The notes under the pieces were generated by a model. That model was not told the DNA's origin. It saw only the letters and a list, made by a program, of their open reading frames with translations, and did no database searches. This document shows positions 1-10,914 of a stretch of DNA of 64,000 nt, in pieces. Source of the DNA: Nemophila menziesii (taxonomy: Eukaryota; Streptophyta; Magnoliopsida; Boraginales; Hydrophyllaceae); contig JARWIR010000013.1 of the NCBI GenBank assembly GCA_029959085.1, forward strand, positions 10,789,186-10,853,185, in the 5' to 3' direction. Position numbers and translations under genes: made by a program. Every line of letters begins with the position of its first letter. Position 1 is the first letter of the stretch.

Positions 1-1696
1 CAACTTACAAACCAATTCACCTAAGCCATTACATAGTCACCCCTTCTTTAGCTTGTTTATGCATGCTGCTAGTCTTATCATCATTTAAAGTCATATATTC
101 GAGTATACAACCACATGGACCACCGAAGCATGAATTTACTTACATTTATCTCCTTAAAAGAACCAGTTTTTTTAAAATTCAACAGTCGAGAGTGTTCAAT
201 ATTCTTTCTTGATTAGGTCACTTGTTTATCGTTAAGTTGCAAACTCAACTAAAAATCTGAACCATTAGAATAAGGCATACATAGATATTTGTATTTCAAC
301 ACGCCTCCTCACGTGCAAGCTTAGTAGGAGAGATAGATAGATCTTGTCTTGCATGTACAAATTTATAGTGGGTGACAGTGAAAAGACTAGAACCCAAGGC
401 ATCTAGACCATCTAACTCTGATACAATTGTTGAATTTTTTAATTATAAGGAACATATTCTTGTTATACGTATTTAAAAGAATATTTTAAGGCTTGGCTTT
501 ATCAATGAAAGTGAATGGATAACATTTGGTATCTTTGCTCCTTTTTTTAATCAATGAGCAGTACACCTCAGCCAAAGAGTAGAAGCATAGAGTGGTGTAT
601 CTGTTTATGGATTTGTGTACTAGTGAAATTACCATATAGTCGGTCTAGGTCAAGATACAAAACACTAAATTCATAATATTTATGAAAATTAGCAAAATGT
701 TATATATTTAAGAAATTCTTAAAACCCATTTTCATGACTTTAAAAACAACACAAGACCAAAGTTCATGTAAAATAATGTATGCTACACAAAAAATAAATG
801 GAAAGTATGCATAACCGCTGAGAGGATAATAAATCAATCCCCGCAACGGTGAAGGGTAGATCGGCCCGGTAGGCTCACCCTTATGGATGGGTGCTAAAAA
901 ATACTAAATTACACTTCTCTGTCAATGGTGCATTACCATAAGGAAAGTTGTGTTACCAATCCGTCTTACTACAAAAGTTGCGATCTTGGAGAGCAATTTG
1001 TTTAACCTTATTTAAAGAGAATTTGAGTATTAGTCAAGTAATAGGTTTTCAATAATTCTTTAGATTGACTAAACTAATTACCATATCCCCTTATTAATGA
1101 TAGTTTGTGAGGAGGTGAGCTTACTTCATATAATCCTTGGTCCAATCTTGCTTAAAAACCCGAGTCATTAAAGTTCAAATAGATAAAAACCAGTTAAACA
1201 ATCTCCCATCAGACCTAAGTAGTCAATGGTTCATAAACATATACTTTAGTGTGCACTTTCGGTCCATCCTCTCAGGGATCTAATCAATTCTTCTCATGTC
1301 TAGTCATCAATCGTAGAGGAAGCCATACACATTAAAAGGGGGTATTTTGGATATGATATTATGAAGGAAAAAAATTGACCCATTAAGAAAATTATGAAGT
1401 TATTTGCTATTCCCTTTAAATCAAGTTCTCTATAATAGTAACAGTGAAATGAATATATATTCGTCGAATATCTCCACCTTCTCAACCATATCCGATGAAC
1501 CGAGTTCGTCATTTTTTATCTTCTTCGCCATCTTTGGCTAACAAATATCCACCACATCAAAGTTTTGTGAGAGAGAGAGAGAGAGTAGAAAATACAATTA
1601 AGTTTTGGATTTAAACTTTATATGTGAGGGTATATTGGACAATTGTCAATAACTTTAAGTTAATTGACATTTTACAAATGTTAAACACTTAGGTAA
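1..1696. other. Intergenic DNA, no gene seen
   Basis: I see no coding region here with support beyond chance. The sequence is AT-rich with short homopolymers and a short (GA)n run near 1568-1585. No open frame resembles a known protein family, and no tRNA or rRNA was recognised. Confidence 0.6.
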
Positions 1697-2485
1697 TGAT
1701 TGATATGATGTAATATATTTAGGTTGGAATGTAATGAGTTCAGGAATGTAATAAGGTTGGAAATGAAATAAAATTGTAATCATTATACAATGCTTGGTAT
1801 GCTATATGAACGAGGATGTAATTTACTAGTTGATTTCAAACTTATGCTAGTTACCAGTTTAATTAAATTAGATTGTAAATAAGTTATTTGAGATATAAGG
1901 CAATCCTTATAATATTATAATACAGAATTAATTTTATAAAATTATAATATAATAAATAAACTATTTTTATCATTTGAAATCATTTGTATATATAGTTCGA
2001 TTGGTTCTAAAATTTTACATTTCGATTTTTAACTTTTAATAAGAATATATAATAGTTAAAAAAAATTGATATAATTTAGAATTCGTTTTGTTAGTTGTTG
2101 ATTAGATAAATTGTTTAATTGTTATAGAGAAGTAAAATATTAATAATTTAATTAGAATTATTATTTTATGTTATAATTTAGATAAATATGTAGATTCGTG
2201 ATTCATGCGTATGTGAGAAATAATAATTTTTTGTTATAATTTTCGAATATTATGGTTAAATATACAAAGAATTAATTGTTACGGGTTTTTAAAAAAATAT
2301 GATAAGAAATGTATAATAAGTTAAGTTTAATAAAGTCATTTTAGTTTGTTACAGAAATATTCATTATGATTACGATTATAGTAGGTCATTCATAGGTAGT
2401 AATTATGTAATGAAAAAATGCATATATATTGTAATGTGATAACGAAAGTAATGGTATTACAAAGTTAATTACGACATACCAATCA
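1697..2485. mobile_element. AT-rich MITE-like element with terminal inverted repeats
   Basis: The left end reads TGATTGATATGATGTAAT. The reverse complement of the right end reads TGATTGGTATGTCGTAATT, giving imperfect terminal inverted repeats of about 18 bp around roughly 790 bp of very AT-rich non-coding DNA. No clear target-site duplication was found, so the superfamily is open (hAT or Mutator type possible). It ends just before the Mutator-like element that starts at 2511. Confidence 0.45.
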
Positions 2486-2510
2486 GTGACGAATCCAAGA
2501 ATACAAATGA

Positions 2511-5378
2511 GAGGAAGATACAAATTGAGGCCTATTTTTTTCCAGCTTTATAAAATAAATCCTAGTTAGAAAAACTTTTTTTAAGGCATCTTTCCAATTT
2601 TCTGGTTGGTTTTTTGACATTTTTACCCTTGTTCGTAATGGGTATAGACCCATTACGAACGACATTCATTCCCATTTCAATGAAGTTGTTCTTTGTTTTT
2701 TTCTTTTGGGTTCTTTGGTTAATTGGGGGGGGGGGGGAATTATATTATACAGCCCCACGACCTTCTTTTTTACAAACAAAAGCCCAACCCAATTCTCCCT
2801 CTAACTACTAGTTGGACCCTAACTAAAACCCATTAAAAGACCAAAAAACCCTTCTCCTCTCTATACCCATTGTAAACCAACCAAAATCAAAAACAAAATA
2901 CTAATAGGGATTTTTTGTTTCTGAAAACCCTCCCCTCTCTATACCCCCTCCTTCTCTCTCACCTCCCCTCTCTATACCCCCTCCTTCTCTCTCACCTCCC
3001 CACCGTGAGCCACCCCCACCTTCCACCGAAAGCCACCCCCACCGCCCTCTCGATGCCCACCTTCCACCTTCCCACCTTCCACCAACCATCCCACCTTCCA
3101 CCAACTATCCCTAACTAAAACCAGATCTGCAAGAAAACCTCCGCCATTCGCTGACGCCGGAAGCTCCAACTGCACCACCACTGCACGGGACACCACCACT
3201 GCTGCGAGAAGCCACCACTGCTGCAGATCGAGATCGAGATCAAGCCACCTCTGCTGCAGATCGAGATCGAGAGCCTTCGATGCTTCTTCTCTGCGCTGCA
3301 CAACACCACCACCGTGAACCATTGCCGCCTCCCTTCAGCGCAGCACCAGATCCACGCTCAACCATTGCTGCATCTCCCGTTGCAGCACCCCGCCGCTGAA
3401 CCGTCGCAGCACCCCACCACTGCATCTCCTCTCCCATACTGTTGCTACCACGGCTGCTGTCGTCTTCCATTAACACCACCACCGTGAACCACGTCGGCAC
3501 CATCACCACCAGAACCGCGCTCCAGCACCACCATCGATCCACGCTCCAGCAGCACCATCGAAGCCAGATTCTGCAACACCTAAAAACGCAGCTTCCCACC
3601 ATTGCCGAGCAACGTCCAGATCTGCACAAAACATTTTGCCTCTTTTTTTTTTTTTTTTAAAAACGTGATTTTGCAAATACTCCAGCCCATAACGTGTGTC
3701 CATTTTTTTTTTAATTTTTTAACATGTTTGGGCCAGACAGTTTTGTCCATCCTGATTGTGTCCAACCCGTTTGGGCTTTACATGGCCAGCCCTTCAGTTA
3801 GTCTTTTTTCATTTTTTCTTTTTCTTTCGTGAGTCCATGTCTTTTTTTTTTAAAATTTAAAACGTGATTTTGCAAAGCTATTCCAAACGTGTTTTTCATT
3901 GTGTGTGTGAGTTGGGAATGGTCTAGCTGGTCCAGCCCATATGGGCTATAACTTGTTTTTCATTCTATTTTCAACTGAAAAAACCTAGTCTAGCTATATT
4001 GGTCCAGGCACCTTGGTCTAGACATTCGGGTTTATACGTTATGGGCTGAATAGTGGTTTGTGACACGATTAATGACTGGGAAAAAAAATCAAAAACAAGG
4101 ACAAAAACGGGCTTGTGTACACTTCCTTGGACAAAAACTTGGAGAATACCAACTAATTGGATATATAAAGAAAAATAAATTGGAACTAAAACACCTAAAA
4201 AACGTTTAATAAGGACAGGTCTGTACGAAATGGTCTGGACAATGTTGGTACATACCTCCCTGAATATACCGGAAAAATATATCAAGTAGTAAAAGTTCTG
4301 AAAAAAAAATTAATAAAAAAACGAAAAATGAATTAAAAAAATTAAAAAGGGTAGGAAAGTAAAATCTCAAACCAGATTTTTGAGTTAGGCCTTAAAAAGA
4401 AGTAATTTTCAACTAGGCTTTAAATCCTAAGAAAGTTGGGATTTAGGCCATACTTTGTTGATTCCTCTTAATTGGGCTAGCCCCGTCAAGAATTAAATCA
4501 TTACGGGTTGGCCCCTTTAGGAACAACAAAAACATTTTAGCAGGCTTGTTATATTAAATAATCTGTATATGTGTTTTTATCGAGGTTATATGTGTTTTTA
4601 CATGTATGGGTTGTACCCATATTGAACAAAAAAAATTAACGAACCAGACTAACCTAATGGGCCAGCCCCATTAACTACAAACAAACTAGATGGGGCTGGA
4701 CCCAATAGGAATTACAATAAAAAAATGACGAACGAAAACTCAAATTAGGGGTTTGCCCCATCACCTACACTTACCAATTTGGGGTTGCCCCATTTACGAA
4801 TGAAATAAAAAAACACAACCCTTCTTCAACAAACGGATCGAGCTTCGTGTTCTTGGTGATGAACGACAACGTGGCCCACGAACGACAGATCTGCAACTAT
4901 GACAGTGATGGGCCTGTACAGTGAAGGCAATGACTCTACGAACAGCGCTGGATGAGTGCTGCTTGGTGATGGTGAAGTGCTGCTTGGCGATGGTGAAGCT
5001 GCAGTATTTTCATGGCTTCGATGGTCAAGCAGCAAGGAGATGGCGATGGTCAAGCAGCTAGGCATACTTGGCGTCATGGTGAAGGATGGCTACGATGGTG
5101 AAGTATAGCGTCGAGATCTGGTAAAGACGGGTTATGGTGGTGGGGCGGCGAGGCCTCGATTCGAGCGTTGGTGTGCAGCAGCGGTGGTGGGAAGGTCGCG
5201 TCGAGATCTGATGGGGATGAAGTTTAGGGTTCGGTGGTGGTGATGGTGATGAAGGTGAGGGTGGGGGTGGGGGCTCGGCATGGTGATGATGGTGGGAGGG
5301 TCGTGGTGGTTTTATGGTGGTGAGTAGTTTGGTGGGGGGGAGGTTTGGTGGCAATATAATAGGGACAGAGAGAGGAAG

Positions 5379-5458
<80 letters not shown>

Positions 5459-5650
5459 AGAATGGGGTGGGTAGGGTGATTCGGTTCATTAATGGGTTTG
5501 GGGGTGGGGGGTTTCCTTCTTCATTGTGAGATAAGGGTTGGGGGTATTTTGGGATTTTACCTTTACTAGTTGGACCTTCTAACTAATAGTTAGGATTGAA
5601 ATTTAAAAAAGATAGTGGATATGAGATGGACCTTAAAAGATAATTGCCCC
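2511..5650. mobile_element. Mutator-like non-autonomous element, copy A
   Basis: The element is flanked by a near-perfect 9-bp duplication, TACAAATGA at 2502-2510 and TATAAATGA at 5651-5659, the length typical of Mutator elements. The left end begins GAGGAAGATACAAATTGAGG; the right end, reverse-complemented, begins GGGGCAATTATCTTTTAAGG. Both arms run inward into pyrimidine-rich DNA on their own strand: CT-rich blocks at 2925-3000 and, on the other strand, the long GA array at 5387-5456. The interior is rich in CCACCA and CAGATC words and in short palindromic words such as GGGTACAACCC. The many small open frames inside are low-complexity products and no transposase was recognised. Related copies lie at 6364-8519, 36924-38144 and about 45184-47053. 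Confidence 0.6.
5387..5456. repeat. (GA)35 dinucleotide array
   Basis: An uninterrupted GA array of about 35 units lies inside the right arm of the Mutator-like element. It accounts for the apparent poly-(SL) and poly-(ER) open frames in this stretch. Confidence 0.97.
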
Positions 5651-5659
5651 TATAAATGA

Positions 5660-6354
5660 TGGTGGACTTCATTGTATCAAGAGGAGCGGAAGTAACATCA
5701 CCCGACTCTTTTTTTTTTTGTGTTTTTGATATATATTATTGAGTCATACAATTTTTTTTGATTTTTATATAGTTTTACGAAACATTTTTACAATATTAGA
5801 AAAAAATTGTTAATTTTTCATATTTTCAAAAAGTTATACGAATAAATTGTATATCAATATTCTTAAACTACAAAATAGTAAATAAAATACTTAATAACAA
5901 ATAACAAAAGATTGTTACTTTTTTTAAGTTGAGGATAAATTTTCTATCAATAAGTAATCAAATTTAAATTAGTTTTTTTATTATTTTTTTGGGAACGTAG
6001 GTGATCCGTGTCAGCTTGCGCATTTTAATTTTTTTGGGTACGTGGATGATCCAGGCCAGCTTGCGCGCACCACGACTGACCCAACGGGGATATACACGCA
6101 TCCCCATGTATTCTCCAAGGTAAATCAGAACTAGGTTACCTATGTTTAGGGAGGGGTTCGAAACTTGTATCTCTCACTTAACACCCGTTAAGAAGGGATG
6201 CAAATTATATACCTCCCGTTTAAGTGCTTAGCAAGACCCTTACTAGTTGATAAATTTGGTGAAAAAACGATGACATTGAAGATCCAAAATGATTTTCTCC
6301 AATCTCCTCTCTATAAACTCTTGCTTCCTTTTGATTTAATGAATGAGATATGTT
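5660..6354. repeat. Spacer with two partial copies of a dispersed GATCC-GGCCAGCTTGCGC motif
   Basis: No gene is visible. At 5991-6020 and 6037-6075 the sequence has two related blocks of the form GG(T/A)ACGT-GTGATCC followed by CAGCTTGCGC; a diverged third copy lies near 25832-25870. A GGTTCGAAAC word at 6156-6165 resembles an RNA polymerase III B box, so these may be pieces of a SINE-type retroposon. No A-tail or target duplication was seen, so the class is uncertain. Confidence 0.35.
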
Positions 6355-6363
6355 TCTAAAAAT

Positions 6364-8519
6364 GAGATAAAAGGGCCTTTTATACCCATTGATTTGTAGC
6401 CCATGATAAAATGGTTTGCTCGATGAGCTAAAAAATGGGGATTTAATCTTTTAAGGCCCAAAGCCTTTGGTCTTTGTAAAATAAGTCCCCTCCCTAAATA
6501 CCAATTGAAACCCAACTACAAGGCAAGAAAAACTCAAAAATACCCCCAAGCCCTACTATCACTGATAACACTACCCAACTAAAACACCTAACCCATTGAG
6601 AAACCCAAAAAACCCCATCCCTTCCCCTCCCGTCTCTCTCTCCCTTCTCTCTACAACCATGAAATCCAACCCCCCCCCATCATAGCAACACTGCTGCGTA
6701 TCTGCATCCATGAAATCGAACCCCCAGTTGATGTTGCTCGACCCACCATCGCCCCACCATCTATGCCCTCCTGACCACAACCAACACAGAGCCACTGAAC
6801 ACAACCAACATCACCAATGACCTTCCATCTACGCCCTCATGTTCAGCCCGATGTTCAGCCCCACCACCAGATCCGATGTTCAGCCCCACCACCACCACCA
6901 CCATCATGTACGTGGATCCAATCTCAATCAACCACCACCGCCGAGAAGCGAAGTCAGCCAGCCATCACCACCCTCCTGTTCGTGGATCGCGTTTTATGGG
7001 CCAGCCCCAGGTAGGTTTGGGTTGGTAATGGGGCCAGCCTAGTAGATGCCCGCCACGCAGAACACCGCCACCAACCATGTCAGATCCAGCGACGCCCCTC
7101 CCCGCCGTCTTCATCATCACCCTGAACATCAGATCGAGCAGAACATTAGATCCGCCCATACTCAAGCGCCGTCATTCGTCGAGAAGAGCATCAGTGACCC
7201 CACCACCACCGCCGCCGAGACAACAAAGATCCAGTCCAGTAGTGATTGAGTTCGGCGCCAGTGACCCCACCATCACCACACCCCCACAGAGACCCCACCA
7301 TCTCTGCTGCTTCATCTCAGAGACCCCATCATAGGGATGTCAATGGGGCGGGTTTGGGGCGGGTTTACCTATCCCCGCACCCCGCCCCACAAAAGAATAG
7401 AAGCCCCACGCCCCGCCCCGCCCCGCCCCCGCGTTGTTCTTCCCCACACCCCGCCCCGTCCCGCTCATTTATTCCCCGCGGGGTGTGGGTTCTACCTGCA
7501 ATTTGATCGTTCAAATTTTTTTTATTACTACAAATTTTATTATTTTTAAACTCTCAAATATTCCATTCTTCAGAATTTGCATTTGTATTTTGATTTTTAA
7601 ACAAATTCTGTCCTTAGAGTTGCACTTTGATTTGAATAATTTAAACTTTGTGTGTTGTAATAGACTCACACAAACTTTGATTTGAATAATTATTGAAATT
7701 AAAATATATATTATAAATGAAATATATTAATTATATATTATATACATGCGGGGAGGGTTTGCGGGGTGGGGAATACTTATCCCCACAACCCGCCCCGCCT
7801 CGTGCGGGTTTTGAAAATCCATCCCCACAACCCGCCCCAAACCCCATTTAGTACCTTAAAACCCGCCCCATTTAAAGTGAGGTGGGGCGGGTACCCACAA
7901 ACCCGCGCCCCATTGACATCCCTACCCCATCATCACCACCATACCATTTATCACCAAACTTCAGCACCACTGCCGTTCAAATGCTCGATCCGTTCACGCA
8001 GAGTTTTTTTTTTATTTCATATGTAAATTGGGTCCAGCCCCATATAGTTTGGTTGTAGGTAATAGGGTTGGCCCATTATGGTTTAAAATGTTGGTTTAGG
8101 TTCTAATTTTTTTTGTTCAATATGAGTACAGCCCACTTAAATGTTTGTACAGATTTTTTTTATTTTTTGTTTGTTCTACATGGGTACAACCCACTTAAAC
8201 GGAAAAGGTTTTTTTGTTCTTCATGAGCCCAGCCCCAAAAAGAATTTGAATGACATGAGTTTGGCCCCATATCTTTAGACTTAATAAAAAAGGCTAAAAA
8301 AACATTGCAAAGATGTATTAGGTCTGTACCCATCAAGTTATAGTGTAGCTCGTGATAGTTATTCTTTATGAGTCCGTACCCATAACGAAAAGGGGTAAAA
8401 AAGAAAAGTTCCAAACCTGCAACTTAGAAATAGGACTTAAAAAAAAAATTGATAACCAGAATTTTAATCACAAAGTTGTCCACTTTTGAGACCTATTATA
8501 TAGTTTCCTCCTAAAAAAA
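6364..8519. mobile_element. Mutator-like non-autonomous element, copy B (interrupted by a hAT element)
   Basis: An exact 9-bp repeat TCTAAAAAT at 6355-6363 and 8520-8528 brackets this element. The left end begins GAGATAAAAGGGCCTTTTAT, related to the TTTTAAGGGCC core of copy E. Near the right end the reverse strand reads GAGGAAACTATATAATAGG, like the start of copy A. The two ends are not good inverted repeats of each other, so the exact boundaries are less certain than for copies A and E. The interior repeats the same style: a pyrimidine-rich block at 6615-6655, CCACCA-rich DNA, and words such as GGGCCAGCCCC and GGGTACAACCC. A hAT-like element is inserted at 7332-7924. No protein is recognised. 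Confidence 0.5.
7332..7924. mobile_element. hAT-like non-autonomous element 1 (CCCCGC-rich subterminal arrays)
   Basis: A perfect 8-bp target duplication CCCCATCA flanks the element at 7324-7331 and 7925-7932, as expected for hAT transposons. The terminal inverted repeats are excellent: left TAGGGATGTCAATGGGGCG, right reverse complement TAGGGATGTCAATGGGGCG. Both ends carry dense CCCCGC/GGGGCGG arrays (7345-7480 and 7745-7910) around an AT-rich centre. No coding capacity is seen. It lies inside Mutator-like copy B and is therefore younger than it. Confidence 0.88.
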
Positions 8520-8888
8520 TCTAAAAATGTTGAGCATTTCCTATTTTGTACATGAATGTCACTTTTGGGTATTAAAAACCATCATAAATAATAAATAATA
8601 ATATATACTACTTAAATTCATATAGTATATCAATCACTATTATTATATTAATAATATTACTAACAACCTACCCAATCATACCTTTAGAATTATGATAATT
8701 TCTTACACGAAAAAAACATCAACCATATTCCATTTTACTATATAAAAATATTTATTATTAACTCAAGCCAATTAAATGCAAATATGATCTAAAGCAAATG
8801 CAGATTTCACAATTTTATTTTTATGAAATTCTAGAAAATCAAGTGAAAGATTCTTTTTAGACAAACAGGAAACATGCTTTAATGCGGT
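8520..8888. other. AT-rich spacer, no gene seen
   Basis: The stretch contains AT-rich simple DNA (for example AATAATAAATAATAATATAT near 8586-8606) and no supported open frame. Confidence 0.5.
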
Positions 8889-10526
8889 ATCTCTACTACT
8901 CTATAGGTGGCAATGTCTCAGCCATAAAAATTGTATTAATTTTTTTGAGTTGTTGTTTAACTATTATCTATGTGGCCTTTTTTTAAAACTTTTTGGTTTG
9001 ACAAATGTTGTTCATTTTTTATTCTTTTATTTTTCTTTTATTGATTTCTTAATTTAAAAAAAATTAAGTTATAATAATTTATTTATATATTAAATTTTAA
9101 ATAGTTTATATTTTTATCAAGAATCTGTTTCATTATCTTTTTTTTATTTGTTTGAATAAAAAACGATTCAAAATCCTTAATTCTCTTTAGTTTAAATATT
9201 TGATCTTTTATTCAAAAAAAAAAAAAAAACAGCTTAAACTTTTAAAAACTCAAAATCTATCGTAACTTAGTATGTTGAAATTTTATTTTTAAAAAATATA
9301 TTTAAGATTATGAGATATCACAATACTAACAAAAATTCTCCCGAAAAATATTTATATATAATAGAATCAATATAAAACTTGTTTCGGTAAAAAATAATAT
9401 TCTCAGGTATAATTAATATGAGAAATGTTCATTTTGGATTTCATATTATATTTTCTCTATATACACTATTTTTATGAAATATTGTTAGACCGTTTTTTAG
9501 ACTTCCTTTATCTAATTAGGTTGAAAAAAAAATTATTATATTAAATTATCAAAAAACATACGATACATACAATAAGAATCCCCAATTATAGAAAATCAAC
9601 CTATCGCTCGCGGTAATTTATCAAACCTCTGATAAGGATAATGGGCAAGAAGGAGGACGTACTATCGAACAGCCACACAACAATCTACACATGTGTTGTA
9701 TGGCGACCCGCTTAGACGAAAGATTAAGTTTTCTCGATATGTGAGAAAACAATTTATTATTTTTACTCATCTATCCTTGAATAAAATCACATAATTTACG
9801 ATATGGAATAAAAAATTGTGCTACTAAGTATTTTCATCATAGAACACAGTCATTCTTTAAGATGGACTTAACATCTGAGTAAGACTATGCTAAAAGAATT
9901 ATATCTCGAATGTCTATTTCTCGTTCTTTTCTTGAAGAGGCGGCCATGAAACTCTAAGTATTATCATATACAAGGTTTTCTTGGTCATCCCTAGCAGTAT
10001 TTATATTGATTTTATTATATATACAAACGTTTTTTGGGAAAATTTTAGTTAATACTGTGATATCCCGTGATCTTAAATTTATCTTTTAAAAATTAAATTT
10101 CAATTTACTAAGTTATGGTGAATTTTGAGTTTTTAAAAGTTTAAGTTGTTTTTTTTTTCGGAATAAACAATCAAAATATTTAAACTATAGAGAATTAGAG
10201 ATGTTTTTAATCATTTTTTATTCAAACAAATAAAAGAAACAAAGATCATGGAACAGATCATTGATAAAAATATAAACTATTTAAAATTTAAAATATAAAT
10301 AAATTATTCTCAAACTTATTTTTAAAAAATTAAAAAATGAAGAAATAAAGAAAAAACTGAAATTTTTAATTATGAAAAGAAAAATAAGAAGAATGAAAAT
10401 AAGCAACATCGTTCAAACAAAAAAGTTTAAAAACAACTACCACATAGATAATAGTTAAACAAAAAAATATTAATTAATACAATTTTTGTGGCCTAAATAT
10501 TGCCACCTACTCACTAGTAGAGATAG
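8889..10526. mobile_element. Large foldback element with 430-470 bp inverted arms
   Basis: The left arm (about 8889-9322) and right arm (about 10056-10526) are inverted copies of each other along their whole length. Matching landmarks include the outer TAGGTGGCAAT words, AAAAATTGTATTAATT, TTTAACTATTATCTATGTGG, TAAATTTTAAATAGTTTATA and the inner GATATC words (9313-9320 and 10059-10066). The arms enclose about 730 bp of unrelated single-copy-looking DNA. The arrangement fits a foldback or long-TIR Mutator-type element, or an inverted-repeat locus able to form a long hairpin RNA. No target duplication was identified and no transposase is present. It ends about 390 bp before the LRX start codon. 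Confidence 0.75.
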
Positions 10527-10914
10527 TAGAGAATTTTTACTAGCGGAGGATCCATACCCTTTGGAGGCTCATATAAGTAAAACATGTGAATGGATTATGC
10601 GCTTACTTAGAAAGACTAGTGGACTGATAAGGTTTGGGAACATGTTTGGCAATCCTTAATTTTCGCCTATTCCGTTATCACAAACTTCCACCATTGTCAG
10701 ACTTATCGAATACTAGATAGATTAGTATCCTAATTTGTTAATTCCAACCTTGTCGGACGATAATATTAGTGTTCCTTAAACATTAACGTTTTCTTGTAAT
10801 CTAATGATTCAAAAATCCATATTCTAGCTTCATCTGCCTAAAACGAAAATAATAGTTATCTATAGGCAGGATTTATGCTTTCCGGGCAGCTTGCCATTGC
10901 ATTCTTTCTACAAA
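10527..10914 (+). promoter_or_regulatory. Presumed promoter/5' leader region of the LRX gene
   Basis: These 388 bp separate the foldback element from the LRX start codon and must hold the proximal promoter if the foldback has not added regulatory DNA. I see no textbook TATA box; TCTATAGG at 10859-10866 is a weak candidate. The location is an inference from position only. Confidence 0.3.

Noticed and set aside
2901..3703. Several overlapping open frames on both strands in Mutator-like copy A
   Set aside because: They are low-complexity products of CCACCA and GATC-type repeats without domain features.
5058..5529. Open frames with poly-(SL) or poly-(ER) runs
   Set aside because: They come from translation of the GA dinucleotide array.
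6156..6165. tRNA gene suggested by GGTTCGAAAC
   Set aside because: Only a B-box-like word is present; no cloverleaf could be drawn around it.
10891..10914. Upstream extension of the LRX protein by eight codons
   Set aside because: The extension begins at TTG, not ATG, and would place eight extra residues before a well-formed signal peptide. The ATG at 10915 is preferred.
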